Assembly: GCF_038806765.1 (NCBI RefSeq)
Contig: NZ_CP152389.1
Location: 3,472,001 to 3,536,000, forward strand
From: Mucilaginibacter sp. CSA2-8R
Lineage (GTDB): Bacteria > Bacteroidota > Bacteroidia > Sphingobacteriales > Sphingobacteriaceae
Reading direction: 5' to 3'
Length of the DNA: 64,000 nucleotides
In this document: positions 18,173 to 26,843 of the stretch, in pieces
Numbering within the stretch: position 1 is the stretch's first letter
How the letters are laid out: the number at the start of each line of letters is the position of its first letter
Notes under the pieces: generated by a model
What the model saw: the letters and a program-made list of their open reading frames with translations, nothing else
Database searches by the model: none
What the model was told of the DNA's origin: nothing
Position numbers and translations under genes: made by a program

Positions 18173-18749
18173 ACACCTGCTATCGGTTTGGCAAGAACAA
18201 CCAAAGCAACCCCGGCTTTCGGTAGATGATGTGCTGAAACAGGTAAAAAAGGGAATTAACAAACTGGGGATACAGGTTTATTACAGTATTATTGCCACCA
18301 TCGTAGCCATCGCCTTTACGGCGGGCTTAACGCTTTTTGCCGTGTTTGAGCAACGCATGAGCTATATTGGTTTGTTTGTATTGTTGTTTGGCATGATAGC
18401 CTATCTTATTTTACAAATAGGCGATTACCGCACTATCCATAAACACGATGTTACCCTCAACCCGGCTGCTTATCTAAACGACTTAAAAGAGTACCAAAAA
18501 CGCAGGGCTTACTTAAACGGAAGATTCTATTATGTATTTGCCGTGATGATTTCATTGGGCATATCATTGTATACCATTGAGGTGTTTGAGAACAAGCCTA
18601 TCGTGTTTCGCATTGTATATTACAGCTTTTGCATCCTCACTGTGTTGTTTACCACTTTTTATTTAAGGAGCCGTTTTATTGAGCGCGAAGAGAAAAAAGT
18701 GAGCTACCTGATTGAACGGCTGGAACGCCTGCAGGCACAATTTGAATAA
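18159..18749 (+). CDS. Four-helix membrane protein, candidate partner of the ECF sigma factor
   Basis: 196 residues: a cytoplasmic N-terminus of about 40 residues, two membrane helices near 42-66 and 70-88, a loop, then two more near 123-142 and 150-170, and a charged helical C-terminus. It overlaps the sigma gene by 14 bases, which suggests coupled translation. By position it is a candidate anti-sigma factor, but it lacks a zinc-binding HxxxCxxC motif, so that role is inference only. Confidence 0.75.
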   Translation: MKDFEHLLSVWQEQPKQPRLSVDDVLKQVKKGINKLGIQVYYSIIATIVAIAFTAGLTLFAVFEQRMSYIGLFVLLFGMIAYLILQIGDYRTIHKHDVTLNPAAYLNDLKEYQKRRAYLNGRFYYVFAVMISLGISLYTIEVFENKPIVFRIVYYSFCILTVLFTTFYLRSRFIEREEKKVSYLIERLERLQAQFE

Positions 18750-18759
18750 CGCTTTGTGT

Positions 18760-18767
18760 TACCTTTG
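18760..18767 (+). promoter_or_regulatory. -7 box TACCTTTG before the GNAT gene
   Basis: A perfect TAnnTTTG with only 5 bases between the box and the ATG at 18773. Transcription from it would yield a leaderless mRNA. Confidence 0.55.
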
Positions 18768-18772
18768 CCGCC

Positions 18773-19294
18773 ATGACACCAGCTATTAATATGGTAAAAG
18801 TAACCGAGGCTGATATAGCAATGCTAAGCACGATCAGCCGCGAAACATTTTTTGCAGCTTTTTATTATTTAAATAACGCTGATGATATGGAGGCTTATGC
18901 TGCGTCATCTTTCAGCCATCAAAAGCTATCAGCAGAACTGCGAGCGCCCGGCGCCGAATTTTACTTTGCGATGCTGGATGGTGAAGTGGCCGGCTTTATA
19001 AAAATAAACACCGGCGAAGCGCAAAATGAGTATAAGCAAGATAACAGCCTGGAGATTGAACGGCTGTATGTACTGGCTAAACATCAAAACAAAAAACTGG
19101 GCAGGCAAATGCTAAACTTTGCATTTGATAAAGCTGCAGATAAAAAAGTTGACTTTATATGGCTGGGCGTTTGGGAGCACAACCTGCGGGCCATTAAACT
19201 TTATGAGAGCCTTGGCTTTACCCACTGCGGCAGCCACGATTTTATGTTGGGCACCGACCGGCAAACAGACCTGCTGCTAAAAAGAGCCATATAA
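18773..19294 (+). CDS. GNAT family N-acetyltransferase
   Basis: 173 residues with the GNAT core: 'LEIERLYVLAKHQNKKLGRQ' (strand 4 and the acetyl-CoA pyrophosphate loop) and 'NLRAIKLYESLGF' near the C-terminus. It transfers an acetyl group from acetyl-CoA to an unknown acceptor, probably a small amine or a protein N-terminus. It lies alone with its own promoter and a strong terminator after it. Confidence 0.88.
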   Translation: MTPAINMVKVTEADIAMLSTISRETFFAAFYYLNNADDMEAYAASSFSHQKLSAELRAPGAEFYFAMLDGEVAGFIKINTGEAQNEYKQDNSLEIERLYVLAKHQNKKLGRQMLNFAFDKAADKKVDFIWLGVWEHNLRAIKLYESLGFTHCGSHDFMLGTDRQTDLLLKRAI

Positions 19295-19295
19295 T

Positions 19296-19336
19296 ACAAA
19301 AGCCCCAGGGTTATAAAGTTAAACTGGGGCTTTGTA
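19296..19336. terminator. Bidirectional terminator between the GNAT gene and fabF
   Basis: Stem ACAAAGCCCCAG / CTGGGGCTTTGT with a loop of about 15 bases lies between the converging genes; T runs flank it in both directions. Confidence 0.85.
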
Positions 19337-19347
19337 TTTTAAGCGTT

Positions 19348-20586
19348 TTAAACTTTTTTAAACACCACCACCGCGTTGTGACCACCAAAGCCGAATGTAT
19401 TGCTCAAAGCTACATCAACAGGCTTTTCCTGTGCTTGTCCGGTTATAATGTTTAGTCCCTCAGGAATTTGCGGATCAAGTTGGCGGGTATTGATGGTAGG
19501 CGGCACAACACCGTTCATCACCGCTTTTACCGAGATGATAGCCTCGATGGCACCTGCCGCGCCCAGTAAATGGCCCGTCATGGATTTGGTTGCGCTTACC
19601 GATAAACGTTTACTATCACCAAAAGCCGCGTAAATGGCTTTAGCTTCGCTGATGTCGCCCACCGGGGTTGACGTGGCATGGGCGTTCAGATAATCAACTT
19701 CATGGTGGTTTAAGCCTGCATCCTGCAAGGCCAGTTCCATGGCTTTTATGGCCCCTTTGCCTTCGGGATGGGTAGCCGTAATATGGTAGGCATCACCGGT
19801 CATGGCGGCTCCGGCAACTTCGGCATAAATGGTAGCGCCGCGTTGTACGGCATGCTCATATTCTTCCAGCACCAACACACCGGCACCTTCGCCCATCATA
19901 AAACCGTCGCGCTCCACATCAAACGGGCGTGAAGCCGCCTGCGGGTCGCTGTTACGGGTAGATAGTGCTTTGAGCGCATTGTAACCACCCATGGAAGCTG
20001 GTGTGATAGGCGCATCGGCACCACCGGTAATAATAATTTTGGCTTTGCCCCAACGGATGTAATTCAGGGCATCCATCATAGCGCTGTTAGCACTGGCACA
20101 GGCTGTAACCGTGGTAAAGTTTACCCCCATCAAACCGTATTTGATAGAAATTAATCCGGCGGCCATGTTTACCAGCGTTTTAGGGATAAAAAACGGGTTA
20201 AAATGCGGTTCGCCTTTGGCAGCGTACTCTTCTACCTGCTCCTCAAAGGTTTGCATACCGCCCTGCGCCGAGCCAAATATTACGCCCACATCATAAGGCG
20301 ACATGCCAGCGATATCAAAACCTGATTCTTTAATGGCTTGGTCGGCCGCAATGAGTGCATACTGGGTATATAGGTCATTGCGCTTAATTTCGTTACGGTC
20401 CAGGTATTGCAAAACGCTAAAATCGTCGGGCATTTGCGCTGCGAATTGCGTTTTAAACTTTTCTGCATTAAAACGGCTGATGGGTCTTGCCCCGCTCCTG
20501 CCATTTTTAATATTGTCCCAAAAGGTATTTAAATCATTTCCCAACGATGAGACTACGCCCATGCCGGTAATAACAACTCTCTTCAT
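19348..20586 (-). CDS. fabF: 3-oxoacyl-ACP synthase, FabF type
   Basis: 412 residues with the full Cys-His-His triad: Cys163 in 'TVTACASANSAM', His303 in 'NAHATSTPVGD' and His339 in 'KSMTGHLLGAAG', and the C-terminal 'NTFGFGGHNA'. It elongates acyl-ACP by condensation with malonyl-ACP. The acpP and rnc genes that often flank fabF in Bacteroidota are absent, so this may be a second paralogue with a special acyl substrate; that is inference. Its promoter box lies 106 bases upstream. Confidence 0.9.
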   Translation of the reverse strand: MKRVVITGMGVVSSLGNDLNTFWDNIKNGRSGARPISRFNAEKFKTQFAAQMPDDFSVLQYLDRNEIKRNDLYTQYALIAADQAIKESGFDIAGMSPYDVGVIFGSAQGGMQTFEEQVEEYAAKGEPHFNPFFIPKTLVNMAAGLISIKYGLMGVNFTTVTACASANSAMMDALNYIRWGKAKIIITGGADAPITPASMGGYNALKALSTRNSDPQAASRPFDVERDGFMMGEGAGVLVLEEYEHAVQRGATIYAEVAGAAMTGDAYHITATHPEGKGAIKAMELALQDAGLNHHEVDYLNAHATSTPVGDISEAKAIYAAFGDSKRLSVSATKSMTGHLLGAAGAIEAIISVKAVMNGVVPPTINTRQLDPQIPEGLNIITGQAQEKPVDVALSNTFGFGGHNAVVVFKKV

Positions 20587-20691
20587 AAATTATTAATGGC
20601 CGCTGCTGCTTGTGACAGGCTGGCCGGATGTTTAGCTTATTCTGACAGAAATGATTAGCCTGTTTGCCAACCCGCTGTGGTTTAAAAGGTG

Positions 20692-20699
20692 CAAATATA
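20692..20699 (-). promoter_or_regulatory. -7 box TATATTTG of fabF
   Basis: A perfect match on the minus strand just after the end of the upstream Smr gene. It implies a leader of about 98 bases before fabF. Confidence 0.5.
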
Positions 20700-20702
20700 G
20701 AA

Positions 20703-21650
20703 CTACTTTAAAATTACTTTAGTGGCGCCGTAACCAAATTTTTCTTTACGGGCATCCATAAAGGTTTGTACTTTATGATGCTTGCTTAATTGCTTGTGCA
20801 GTTCGTGTTTTAAAATGCCGTTACCTGCACCGTGTATAAAAGTAATTTCGGGCAGTTGGTGTACAATGGCGGCATCCAGAGCCTTTTTAAAATGATCGAG
20901 CTGTAGGCGTAAAATTTCGGCACTATTAATAAACTGGTAGTCGTCCCGCAGTTTTTCAATATGCAGGTCTACTTCTTTTTGAGGTTTATCTACCTGTTGC
21001 TTTTCGGCTGCAGGCTTAAAAAAGCTTTCTTTCAGCTTTTCGGCGTTTATAACCACTTCGGGTTGGTCGAGCCGGATGAGCCAGCCCTGCTGTTTAATTA
21101 CCGGTAACGGTTTTTTGGCATCGGCAAAATCTTTAGCCTTAAATTTCTCGCTAAAAGTTAGCGGTGGCTGCGGTTTTATATCCTGTGCGGTAAAAAACAA
21201 AACCTGAATGTTAAATTTAGGCCATAACTGTAAATCAGCCAGTTGAGCGGAGTAAATAGCTGCTGCCGATCCCGGATTAATAATACCGGCATACTCTCCT
21301 TTAAATTGTTGTTTTTCGGTAGTCAGCGTAATGAGTAGCTGGTACGAAGTATCATTAATTACGTTAAAATGCACTACCGATGCTGCCCGGGCATCACTTA
21401 GCACACCCAAATAAACACCATTGCTTTTAAAAGCTGATGCATCAACAACCGGCATAGCGGTAGCCTGCCCAGCACCTGTTTGTGCCGACGAATGATGGCC
21501 ATGTACAGTAGTTACCTTACTGGCCAATACCGGAATCTCAAAATCATCATCACCGGTTACGCCTATCATCTCCTCATCGAAAATGCGGGTAACGTAACCT
21601 TCCCTCTTCTCTTCAACAAAGCGAACAAAATCGCCGAGCTTGTATTTCAT
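20703..21650 (-). CDS. DUF2027 and Smr domain protein
   Basis: 315 residues. The N-terminus ('YKLGDFVRFVEEKREGYVTR') and the central beta-rich part match the Bacteroidota DUF2027 architecture. The last about 85 residues are a Smr domain: 'VDLHIEKLRDDY' and 'ITFIHGAGNGILKHELHKQL', followed by 'FGYGATKVIL'. Smr domains of the MutS2 type are nucleases or RNA/DNA-binding modules; 'HGAGNG' corresponds to the conserved HGxGxG. The role of the combined protein is not established. Promoter box at 21670-21677. Confidence 0.88.
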   Translation of the reverse strand: MKYKLGDFVRFVEEKREGYVTRIFDEEMIGVTGDDDFEIPVLASKVTTVHGHHSSAQTGAGQATAMPVVDASAFKSNGVYLGVLSDARAASVVHFNVINDTSYQLLITLTTEKQQFKGEYAGIINPGSAAAIYSAQLADLQLWPKFNIQVLFFTAQDIKPQPPLTFSEKFKAKDFADAKKPLPVIKQQGWLIRLDQPEVVINAEKLKESFFKPAAEKQQVDKPQKEVDLHIEKLRDDYQFINSAEILRLQLDHFKKALDAAIVHQLPEITFIHGAGNGILKHELHKQLSKHHKVQTFMDARKEKFGYGATKVILK

Positions 21651-21669
21651 GGTATAAATATTTCGGGTG

Positions 21670-21677
21670 CAAAAGTA
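21670..21677 (-). promoter_or_regulatory. -7 box TACTTTTG of the DUF2027-Smr gene
   Basis: A perfect TAnnTTTG on the minus strand, 19 bases from the start codon. It forms one half of a divergent promoter region with the box at 21761-21768. Confidence 0.6.
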
Positions 21678-21760
21678 GTGTAATAAATGGTACAGTTTTT
21701 AGGCTCTAACAGTTTATTAATAATCACATTAAAATGATTTAACATATTAAACTAAAGCAT

Positions 21761-21768
21761 TACTTTTG
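21761..21768 (+). promoter_or_regulatory. -7 box TACTTTTG of the sphingomyelin-synthase-like gene
   Basis: A perfect TAnnTTTG, 23 bases before the GTG start at 21792; same octamer as the divergent box at 21670-21677. Confidence 0.6.
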
Positions 21769-21791
21769 CAATCCTATTTTTATTTTAAACG

Positions 21792-22451
21792 GTGAACCGA
21801 AGCGAATCTGTATCTTTTAAAAAAAACTGGAAAGCCGCCTGGGGCTCTGTATCACAACGCACGCTGATGCTTACGGGTTCGGCTGTGGTTGCGGTCATCC
21901 TGTCGGCCATGCCATTTTTCTTTAAACACATTGAGTTAAGGCCGGGCATACAAATACACGATTTTGTATTGTCGCGCATCCCTGCGCACAACGTATCGTT
22001 GTTTATATTCTTAATTATATGGAGTATGGGTTTGCTTACGCTCGTTAGGGCTATTCAAACTCCTGGTGTGTATGTACGCTATATTTGGCTATACAGTTTA
22101 ATATGCCTCACCCGTTTGTTAACTATTACCCTGGTTCCGCTGGCACCGCCTGCCGGTTGGCTCGAACTGGTTGACCCTTTAACCGGCGTATTTTACGGGC
22201 ACTCAATCATCACTAAAGATTTGTTTTACTCGGGTCATACATCTACCCTGGTAGCTATGTATTTTTGTTTGCCTAAAAAGTCAGACCGGATATTGGCTGT
22301 ACTGGCTACAATAATAGTGGGATGCCTTTTACTGGTACAACACATACATTACACTATTGACGTGCTGGCTGCACCGGTGTTTGTTTACCTGCTTAACCAG
22401 GTGGTTAAATCAACAATCTTTATCAACAAAGGCTCTAATGCTTCTAAATAA
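21792..22451 (+). CDS. Sphingomyelin-synthase-like PAP2 (PAP2_C) membrane protein
   Basis: 219 residues with about six membrane helices. The two catalytic motifs are those of sphingomyelin and ceramide phosphoethanolamine synthases rather than ordinary PAP2: 'KDLFYSGHTSTL' with His149, and 'HIHYTIDVLAAP' with His186 and Asp190, the same His-x3-Asp spacing as the eukaryotic triad. By analogy it would transfer a phospho-headgroup onto a lipid acceptor, or hydrolyse one, on the outer face of the inner membrane. Sphingobacteriaceae make sphingolipids, so ceramide is a plausible substrate, but the acceptor is inferred. The start is GTG; the gene is monocistronic. Confidence 0.8.
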   Translation: MNRSESVSFKKNWKAAWGSVSQRTLMLTGSAVVAVILSAMPFFFKHIELRPGIQIHDFVLSRIPAHNVSLFIFLIIWSMGLLTLVRAIQTPGVYVRYIWLYSLICLTRLLTITLVPLAPPAGWLELVDPLTGVFYGHSIITKDLFYSGHTSTLVAMYFCLPKKSDRILAVLATIIVGCLLLVQHIHYTIDVLAAPVFVYLLNQVVKSTIFINKGSNASK

Positions 22452-22492
22452 AACAACAATGGCTTTCAGAATACTGAAAGCCATTGTTGTTT
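22451..22492. terminator. Long perfect hairpin terminator
   Basis: A 19-bp perfect stem (AAACAACAATGGCTTTCAG and complement) with a 4-base loop sits between converging genes; outer A/T runs allow action both ways. Confidence 0.85.
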
Positions 22493-22501
22493 AAATGAGT
22501 T

Positions 22502-22861
22502 TTATAAGCCTTTATCCCGTTTCAAGACCATATTATAGTCAAGGCCCTGGTAATTGATTTTGAGGTTAATGGAGTCGGCAGATACCCTACCCACATGGGT
22601 AACGGTTTCGCCGTTAAGATCCGCTTTAAAAGTGAGCATATCTTTCTCAAGTTTACCCTGCTCAATAGGTACAACACCTACAGGCGTTTCGGCAGTGCCG
22701 GTTACCTTGCTGCCTTCTGTCTTAAATTGGTAACTTACGGATACATCCCGGCCGTTATAATCAATAACTCCCCTCCACTTACCGTTAACATCTGCTGCAA
22801 TGAGGCAGAAGAGCACTCCGCAAATACAGAGTACAATAGCATTAAAAATTTTTGTGTTCAT
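22502..22861 (-). CDS. Small exported beta-rich protein of unknown function
   Basis: 119 residues starting 'MNTKIFNAIVLCICGVLFCL', a likely signal peptide. The mature part has alternating strands ('GKWRGVIDYNGRDVSVSYQF', 'GSKVTGTAETPVGVVPIEQG', 'MLTFKADLNGETVTHVGRVS') typical of a lipocalin-like or jelly-roll fold common in Bacteroidota. The frame is open upstream to 22909, but the ATG at 22861 puts the signal peptide first. No enzyme motif is visible. Confidence 0.72.
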   Translation of the reverse strand: MNTKIFNAIVLCICGVLFCLIAADVNGKWRGVIDYNGRDVSVSYQFKTEGSKVTGTAETPVGVVPIEQGKLEKDMLTFKADLNGETVTHVGRVSADSINLKINYQGLDYNMVLKRDKGL

Positions 22862-22998
22862 TAGGTTTAATTGGTTGTACACTAAGTTAAAACAAAATAA
22901 ATCATACAACGAAATATATTTGCTAACACCTTGATTAATTTAAATAAGCGATCCAACCGATTGCTGTAACACAGATTTTAAAAGAAGCCATTTTTATT

Positions 22999-23739
22999 AT
23001 GAAAGATAATTTTTCGACCCGGTCTGATTTATATGCTAAGTTTAGACCGACTTATCCTGATGGGCTGTTTGCGTTCCTACTGTCGCAGGTTTTGCACCGG
23101 GAAAACGCCTGGGATTGCGGTACAGGCAACGGGCAGGTTGCCGGACAGTTAGCTACGTATTTTAAGCAGGTTTACGGCACCGACATTAGCCAGCAGCAAC
23201 TGGATAACGCGGTACAACTGCCAAACATAACTTACTCCAAACAACCGGCCGAACAAACCAATTTTACCGCTAACAGCTTCGATTTAATTGTAGTGGCCCA
23301 AGCCATTCATTGGTTTAAGTTTAACGAGTTTTACGCCGAGGTTAAACGTACGCTGAAGCCTGGTGGTGTGCTGGCAGTAATGGGATACGGCGTAATTAGC
23401 ATTACGCCAAAAGTTGATGCGGTAGTAAACAAATTATACAGTAACATTATCGGCCCTTTTTGGGATACAGAGCGCAGGTATATTGATGAAAATTATCAAA
23501 CAATTCCTTTTCCGTTTGAGGAATTGACTTTTCCGCAATTCACAATTAATCAGCACTGGACAGTTCAGCATTTAATCGGGTATCTCGAAACATGGTCGGC
23601 CGTGAAGCATTACCAGAAACAGAACGGCACTAATCCGGTAAACCTGATTAAAGATGAACTAATAGAAGCCTGGGGTAAACCAATGGAACGGCAAATCACA
23701 TTCCCGGTACTGCTTCGAGTAGGTAAAACCACTGCCTGA
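22999..23739 (+). CDS. Class I SAM-dependent methyltransferase
   Basis: 246 residues with methyltransferase motif I ('AWDCGTGNGQVAGQLA'), an acidic end of strand 2 ('VYGTDISQQQLDNA'), 'FDLIVVAQAIHWF' and 'VKRTLKPGGVLAVMGYG'. 'AIHWF' resembles the group that includes trans-aconitate and biotin-pathway methyltransferases. The substrate is unknown. It stands alone between divergent and downstream genes. Confidence 0.88.
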   Translation: MKDNFSTRSDLYAKFRPTYPDGLFAFLLSQVLHRENAWDCGTGNGQVAGQLATYFKQVYGTDISQQQLDNAVQLPNITYSKQPAEQTNFTANSFDLIVVAQAIHWFKFNEFYAEVKRTLKPGGVLAVMGYGVISITPKVDAVVNKLYSNIIGPFWDTERRYIDENYQTIPFPFEELTFPQFTINQHWTVQHLIGYLETWSAVKHYQKQNGTNPVNLIKDELIEAWGKPMERQITFPVLLRVGKTTA

Positions 23740-23932
23740 AGCGTAGCCTATTACATTAATGGCTGTTTAAAGGGCAAACAAATATTTGCAAAAACTATTA
23801 CTAACAGAACCACAGTGGGTTGTTTTGTGGCTATTTATAAATTTTAATAATGTTAAGTTATTTTTTTTGTAAATTTTATGATTTAAATCAAATTAACTCA
23901 CCATTTTAATGAAGTACAACGTAAATTGCGCA

Positions 23933-23940
23933 TACATTTG
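23933..23940 (+). promoter_or_regulatory. -7 box TACATTTG of mqo
   Basis: A perfect TAnnTTTG ending 17 bases before the mqo ATG. The AT-rich stretch 23850-23910 precedes it. Confidence 0.6.
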
Positions 23941-23957
23941 CACCGTTCAAATTAAAA

Positions 23958-25457
23958 ATGACTAACACCGAAAATACTCAGAAATCTGCAACTGATGTGG
24001 TACTAATTGGCGCCGGCATTATGAGCGCCACATTGGGCATCATGCTAAAAGAACTGCAGCCCGATCTCACCATTGAAATATTTGAAAGGCTGGACGTAAT
24101 GGCGGCCGAAAGCTCGGACGCGATGAACAACGCCGGTACGGGGCACTCTGCATTTTGCGAATTAAACTACACGCCGCAGTTGCAGGATGGCTCGGTAGAT
24201 ATTTCAAAAGCTATTAAGATTGCTGAGCAATTTGAGGTTTCAAAGGAGTTTTGGTCATTCTTGATTGAATCACAGATTATTAAATCGCCAAAATCCTTTA
24301 TTTACCCGGTGCCACACATGAGTTTTGTTTGGGGCGAGAGCAACGTCTCTTACCTAAAGAAACGTTACGAGGCACTGGTAAAACACCACTTTTTTAAAGA
24401 TATGCAGTACTCGGATGATGCTGCAAAATTAAAAAGCTGGATACCGCTGGTGATGGAAGGCCGCGACCCGAACGAAAAAGTATCGGCCAACCGTATGGAT
24501 TTAGGTACCGACGTAAACTTTGGCGCCTTAACCAACAGCCTGTTTAACTATCTGAAACAGCAGCCTGGTGTTAGCCTGCACCTGCAGCACGAAGTGCGCG
24601 ATTTAACACGCGCTAAAGACCAAAACTGGGGCGTACGTGTGAAAGACCTGGCCACTGGTGCCAAGCGGAAGCTTAATGCAAAGTTTGTGTTTGTTGGCGC
24701 CGGCGGCGGTGCACTGCACTTACTGCAAAAATCGGACATACCAGAAAGCAAAGGCTTTGGTGGTTTCCCGGTAAGCGGCCAGTGGCTGGTTTGCCATAAT
24801 CCACAGGTGATTGACCAGCACCAGGCTAAAGTGTATGGTAAAGCCTCGGTAGGTTCGCCGCCTATGTCGGTACCTCACTTGGATACCCGGATGATTAATG
24901 GCAAACGAGCTTTATTGTTCGGCCCGTATGCAGGCTTTTCTACCCGTTTCTTAAAACAAGGCTCATTGCTGGATTTGTTTACCTCTATTAAGCCAAGCAA
25001 CATCTTCCCGATGATGAAGGCCGGTATTGATAATATTCCGCTTACCAAGTATTTGATTAGCCAGGTTACACAATCTGAGGATGACCGTTTGGCTGCCTTG
25101 CGTGACTATTTCCCGAACGCTAAAAAAGAAGATTGGGATTTAGATATTGCAGGCCAGCGCGTGCAGGTAATTAAAAAAGACCCTAAACGTGGCGGTGTGC
25201 TTGAGTTTGGTACCGAAGTGGTAACCGCTGCTGACGGTAGCATTGCAGCCTTATTGGGTGCATCTCCTGGCGCTTCAACCTCTGTATCTATCATGATACA
25301 GCTCATTGAACGCTGCTTTAAAGCGCAGGCACAAACCCCTGAATGGAAAGAAAAATTAAAACACATGATTCCGTCTTACGGACAGTCATTATCTAAAAAT
25401 ACCGAACTGGCCGTGCAAACACGTGAGCGTACCAGTAAGGTATTGGATTTGGTATAA
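23958..25457 (+). CDS. mqo: Malate:quinone oxidoreductase
   Basis: A 499-residue FAD-dependent membrane-associated enzyme. The dinucleotide motif 'VVLIGAGIMSATLGIML' is at the N-terminus, followed by 'ESSDAMNNAGTGHSAFCELN', 'VFVGAGGGALHLLQKS' and 'GGVLEFGTEVVTAADGSIAA', all hallmarks of Mqo. It oxidises malate to oxaloacetate and gives electrons to menaquinone, replacing or supporting NAD malate dehydrogenase in the TCA cycle. It is monocistronic with a clear promoter and terminator. Confidence 0.96.
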   Translation: MTNTENTQKSATDVVLIGAGIMSATLGIMLKELQPDLTIEIFERLDVMAAESSDAMNNAGTGHSAFCELNYTPQLQDGSVDISKAIKIAEQFEVSKEFWSFLIESQIIKSPKSFIYPVPHMSFVWGESNVSYLKKRYEALVKHHFFKDMQYSDDAAKLKSWIPLVMEGRDPNEKVSANRMDLGTDVNFGALTNSLFNYLKQQPGVSLHLQHEVRDLTRAKDQNWGVRVKDLATGAKRKLNAKFVFVGAGGGALHLLQKSDIPESKGFGGFPVSGQWLVCHNPQVIDQHQAKVYGKASVGSPPMSVPHLDTRMINGKRALLFGPYAGFSTRFLKQGSLLDLFTSIKPSNIFPMMKAGIDNIPLTKYLISQVTQSEDDRLAALRDYFPNAKKEDWDLDIAGQRVQVIKKDPKRGGVLEFGTEVVTAADGSIAALLGASPGASTSVSIMIQLIERCFKAQAQTPEWKEKLKHMIPSYGQSLSKNTELAVQTRERTSKVLDLV

Positions 25458-25491
25458 TAACGCGACAAGCATCGACTAAAGACATCATAAA

Positions 25492-25525
25492 AACGCCTTA
25501 CTCTGTTTAATTAGAGTAAGGCGTT
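25492..25525. terminator. Bidirectional terminator after mqo
   Basis: A 13-bp stem (AACGCCTTACTCT and complement) around an 8-base loop, between mqo and the converging radical SAM gene. Confidence 0.8.
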
Positions 25526-25555
25526 CTGCTTTACAGGTGAAACTGAAATTGACTG

Positions 25556-26662
25556 TTACGTCCAGTACAAAGTTTTGCTTTGTGGAAACCGCTGCTGTAT
25601 CTGCTGCTCAAAAAAACTTTTCATATAAGTCATCTGCTCGCGGGTATACACATATTTTATACCGCCAAATTTGTTACGCTTAGTTGAGCGCGTACTTTCT
25701 TCCATATCTAAACTGGTGTTAGGGTACCAACTCATCAATATATCTTTAGACCCCAGTGTAAAACGGTGTGTAATTAACTCAAAGGTCAAGTCGGTTTGAA
25801 AGTTCAAGGCCTGCTGCAGTTCTTCAAATAAATCTATATAAGCTTCTTCCCAGTTAGGAATGGGCATAATGGGTGCCAGCACCACACCAATTGGGTAACC
25901 GCCTCCGCCCTGCGCCTTAGGCAGGGCCATTTGCCGTAACGCCTGTATACGCGCTTTTACACCGGGCGTGCCGCCTTCTAATCGCCTTGCCACCGCATCA
26001 GCATTTAAACTGCATCTAAAACGTGTACGGCCGTTGTGGTTAAGATTGATTAATGAGTTTACCGCATCAAACTTCGTCACAAAACGTAGATGACTCATCG
26101 GTCGGCTGCCGAAAAACTCGATAGTTTTAGCAAGACCGCCGGTGATGTGTTCAAGACTGAGAGGATCGGTATAGCAACTTGCCTCATAGGAGGTAATCTG
26201 ATTAAGCCGCTCATATTTAATTGTGTTTTCTAAAATTGCCGGAAGATTGGCAAACACCCTGATGGTTGGCGGCCCTTGTAAACTACCGGCCAGATAACAG
26301 TATTGGCAATGCGCCGGGCAACCTTCGGCTAAATGAAACTGCCAATCGGCCGAGGGCGGGATGGGCCTCAAGTTAAAGGCGCTTTTGGGTGCGTTAACAA
26401 CAGCTAAAGTATTTTTGGCTATTTTATAAGTTTCGCGGTCTGTAGCACCACGCAAACCAGTTATCCGGTTGTTTTTAACTAAATCTATGTTTAAGTTGAG
26501 ACTTTCGGCACGTTTCAGTATTTCCTGACCGTAAGGCTCATCTAAGGCGTCGGGTGTAAAAACTATTCGTTTAGGCATCCAGGCTTTATATCCTGCACGA
26601 TTAACGGTTTCTATTATTTTCGCTTCCTCATCAATCTGCTCTAGCACGTTTAACAACTCCAT
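25556..26662 (-). CDS. Spore-photoproduct-lyase-like radical SAM protein
   Basis: 368 residues. The radical SAM cluster is Cys115-x3-Cys119-x2-Cys122 in 'GCPAHCQYCYL', the pattern found in SplB. 'SYEASCYTDPLSLEHI' places Cys163 41 residues on, near the spacing of the hydrogen-donor cysteine of Bacillus SplB, and the C-terminus 'KFGGIKYVYTREQM...LYWT' also resembles SplB. The family repairs the spore photoproduct thymine lesion in Firmicutes. This organism should not sporulate, so the substrate is open. It is transcribed alone, converging on mqo. Confidence 0.82.
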   Translation of the reverse strand: MELLNVLEQIDEEAKIIETVNRAGYKAWMPKRIVFTPDALDEPYGQEILKRAESLNLNIDLVKNNRITGLRGATDRETYKIAKNTLAVVNAPKSAFNLRPIPPSADWQFHLAEGCPAHCQYCYLAGSLQGPPTIRVFANLPAILENTIKYERLNQITSYEASCYTDPLSLEHITGGLAKTIEFFGSRPMSHLRFVTKFDAVNSLINLNHNGRTRFRCSLNADAVARRLEGGTPGVKARIQALRQMALPKAQGGGGYPIGVVLAPIMPIPNWEEAYIDLFEELQQALNFQTDLTFELITHRFTLGSKDILMSWYPNTSLDMEESTRSTKRNKFGGIKYVYTREQMTYMKSFFEQQIQQRFPQSKTLYWT

Positions 26663-26691
26663 GTATTATGCTATACAAAGAGTATTCCACT

Positions 26692-26757
26692 ATTAGTTGA
26701 TTAGTTAGTTTCTTGTATCTTAACCTCTTCCACTGCTCAACTAATTAACCAACCAAC
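26692..26757. repeat. Imperfect long inverted repeat between divergent genes
   Basis: The left arm (about 26693-26710, TTAGTTGATTAGTTAGTT) and the right arm (26739-26756) pair with three mismatches across a 28-base loop. The arms are built from TTGGTT/TTAGTT-like units also seen at 63798-63903. Confidence 0.55.
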
Positions 26758-26843
26758 CTCTCCTGTAACTTTTTCATCACTACCTTTAATAATAGCTGGT
26801 TTTTACGCATTTTTAGTTGCTATTGACTTAATTCAACAAATAA

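Noticed and set aside
18159..18749. Considered as a zinc-binding anti-sigma factor
   Set aside because: The HxxxCxxC motif is absent; only position and membrane topology support a partner role.
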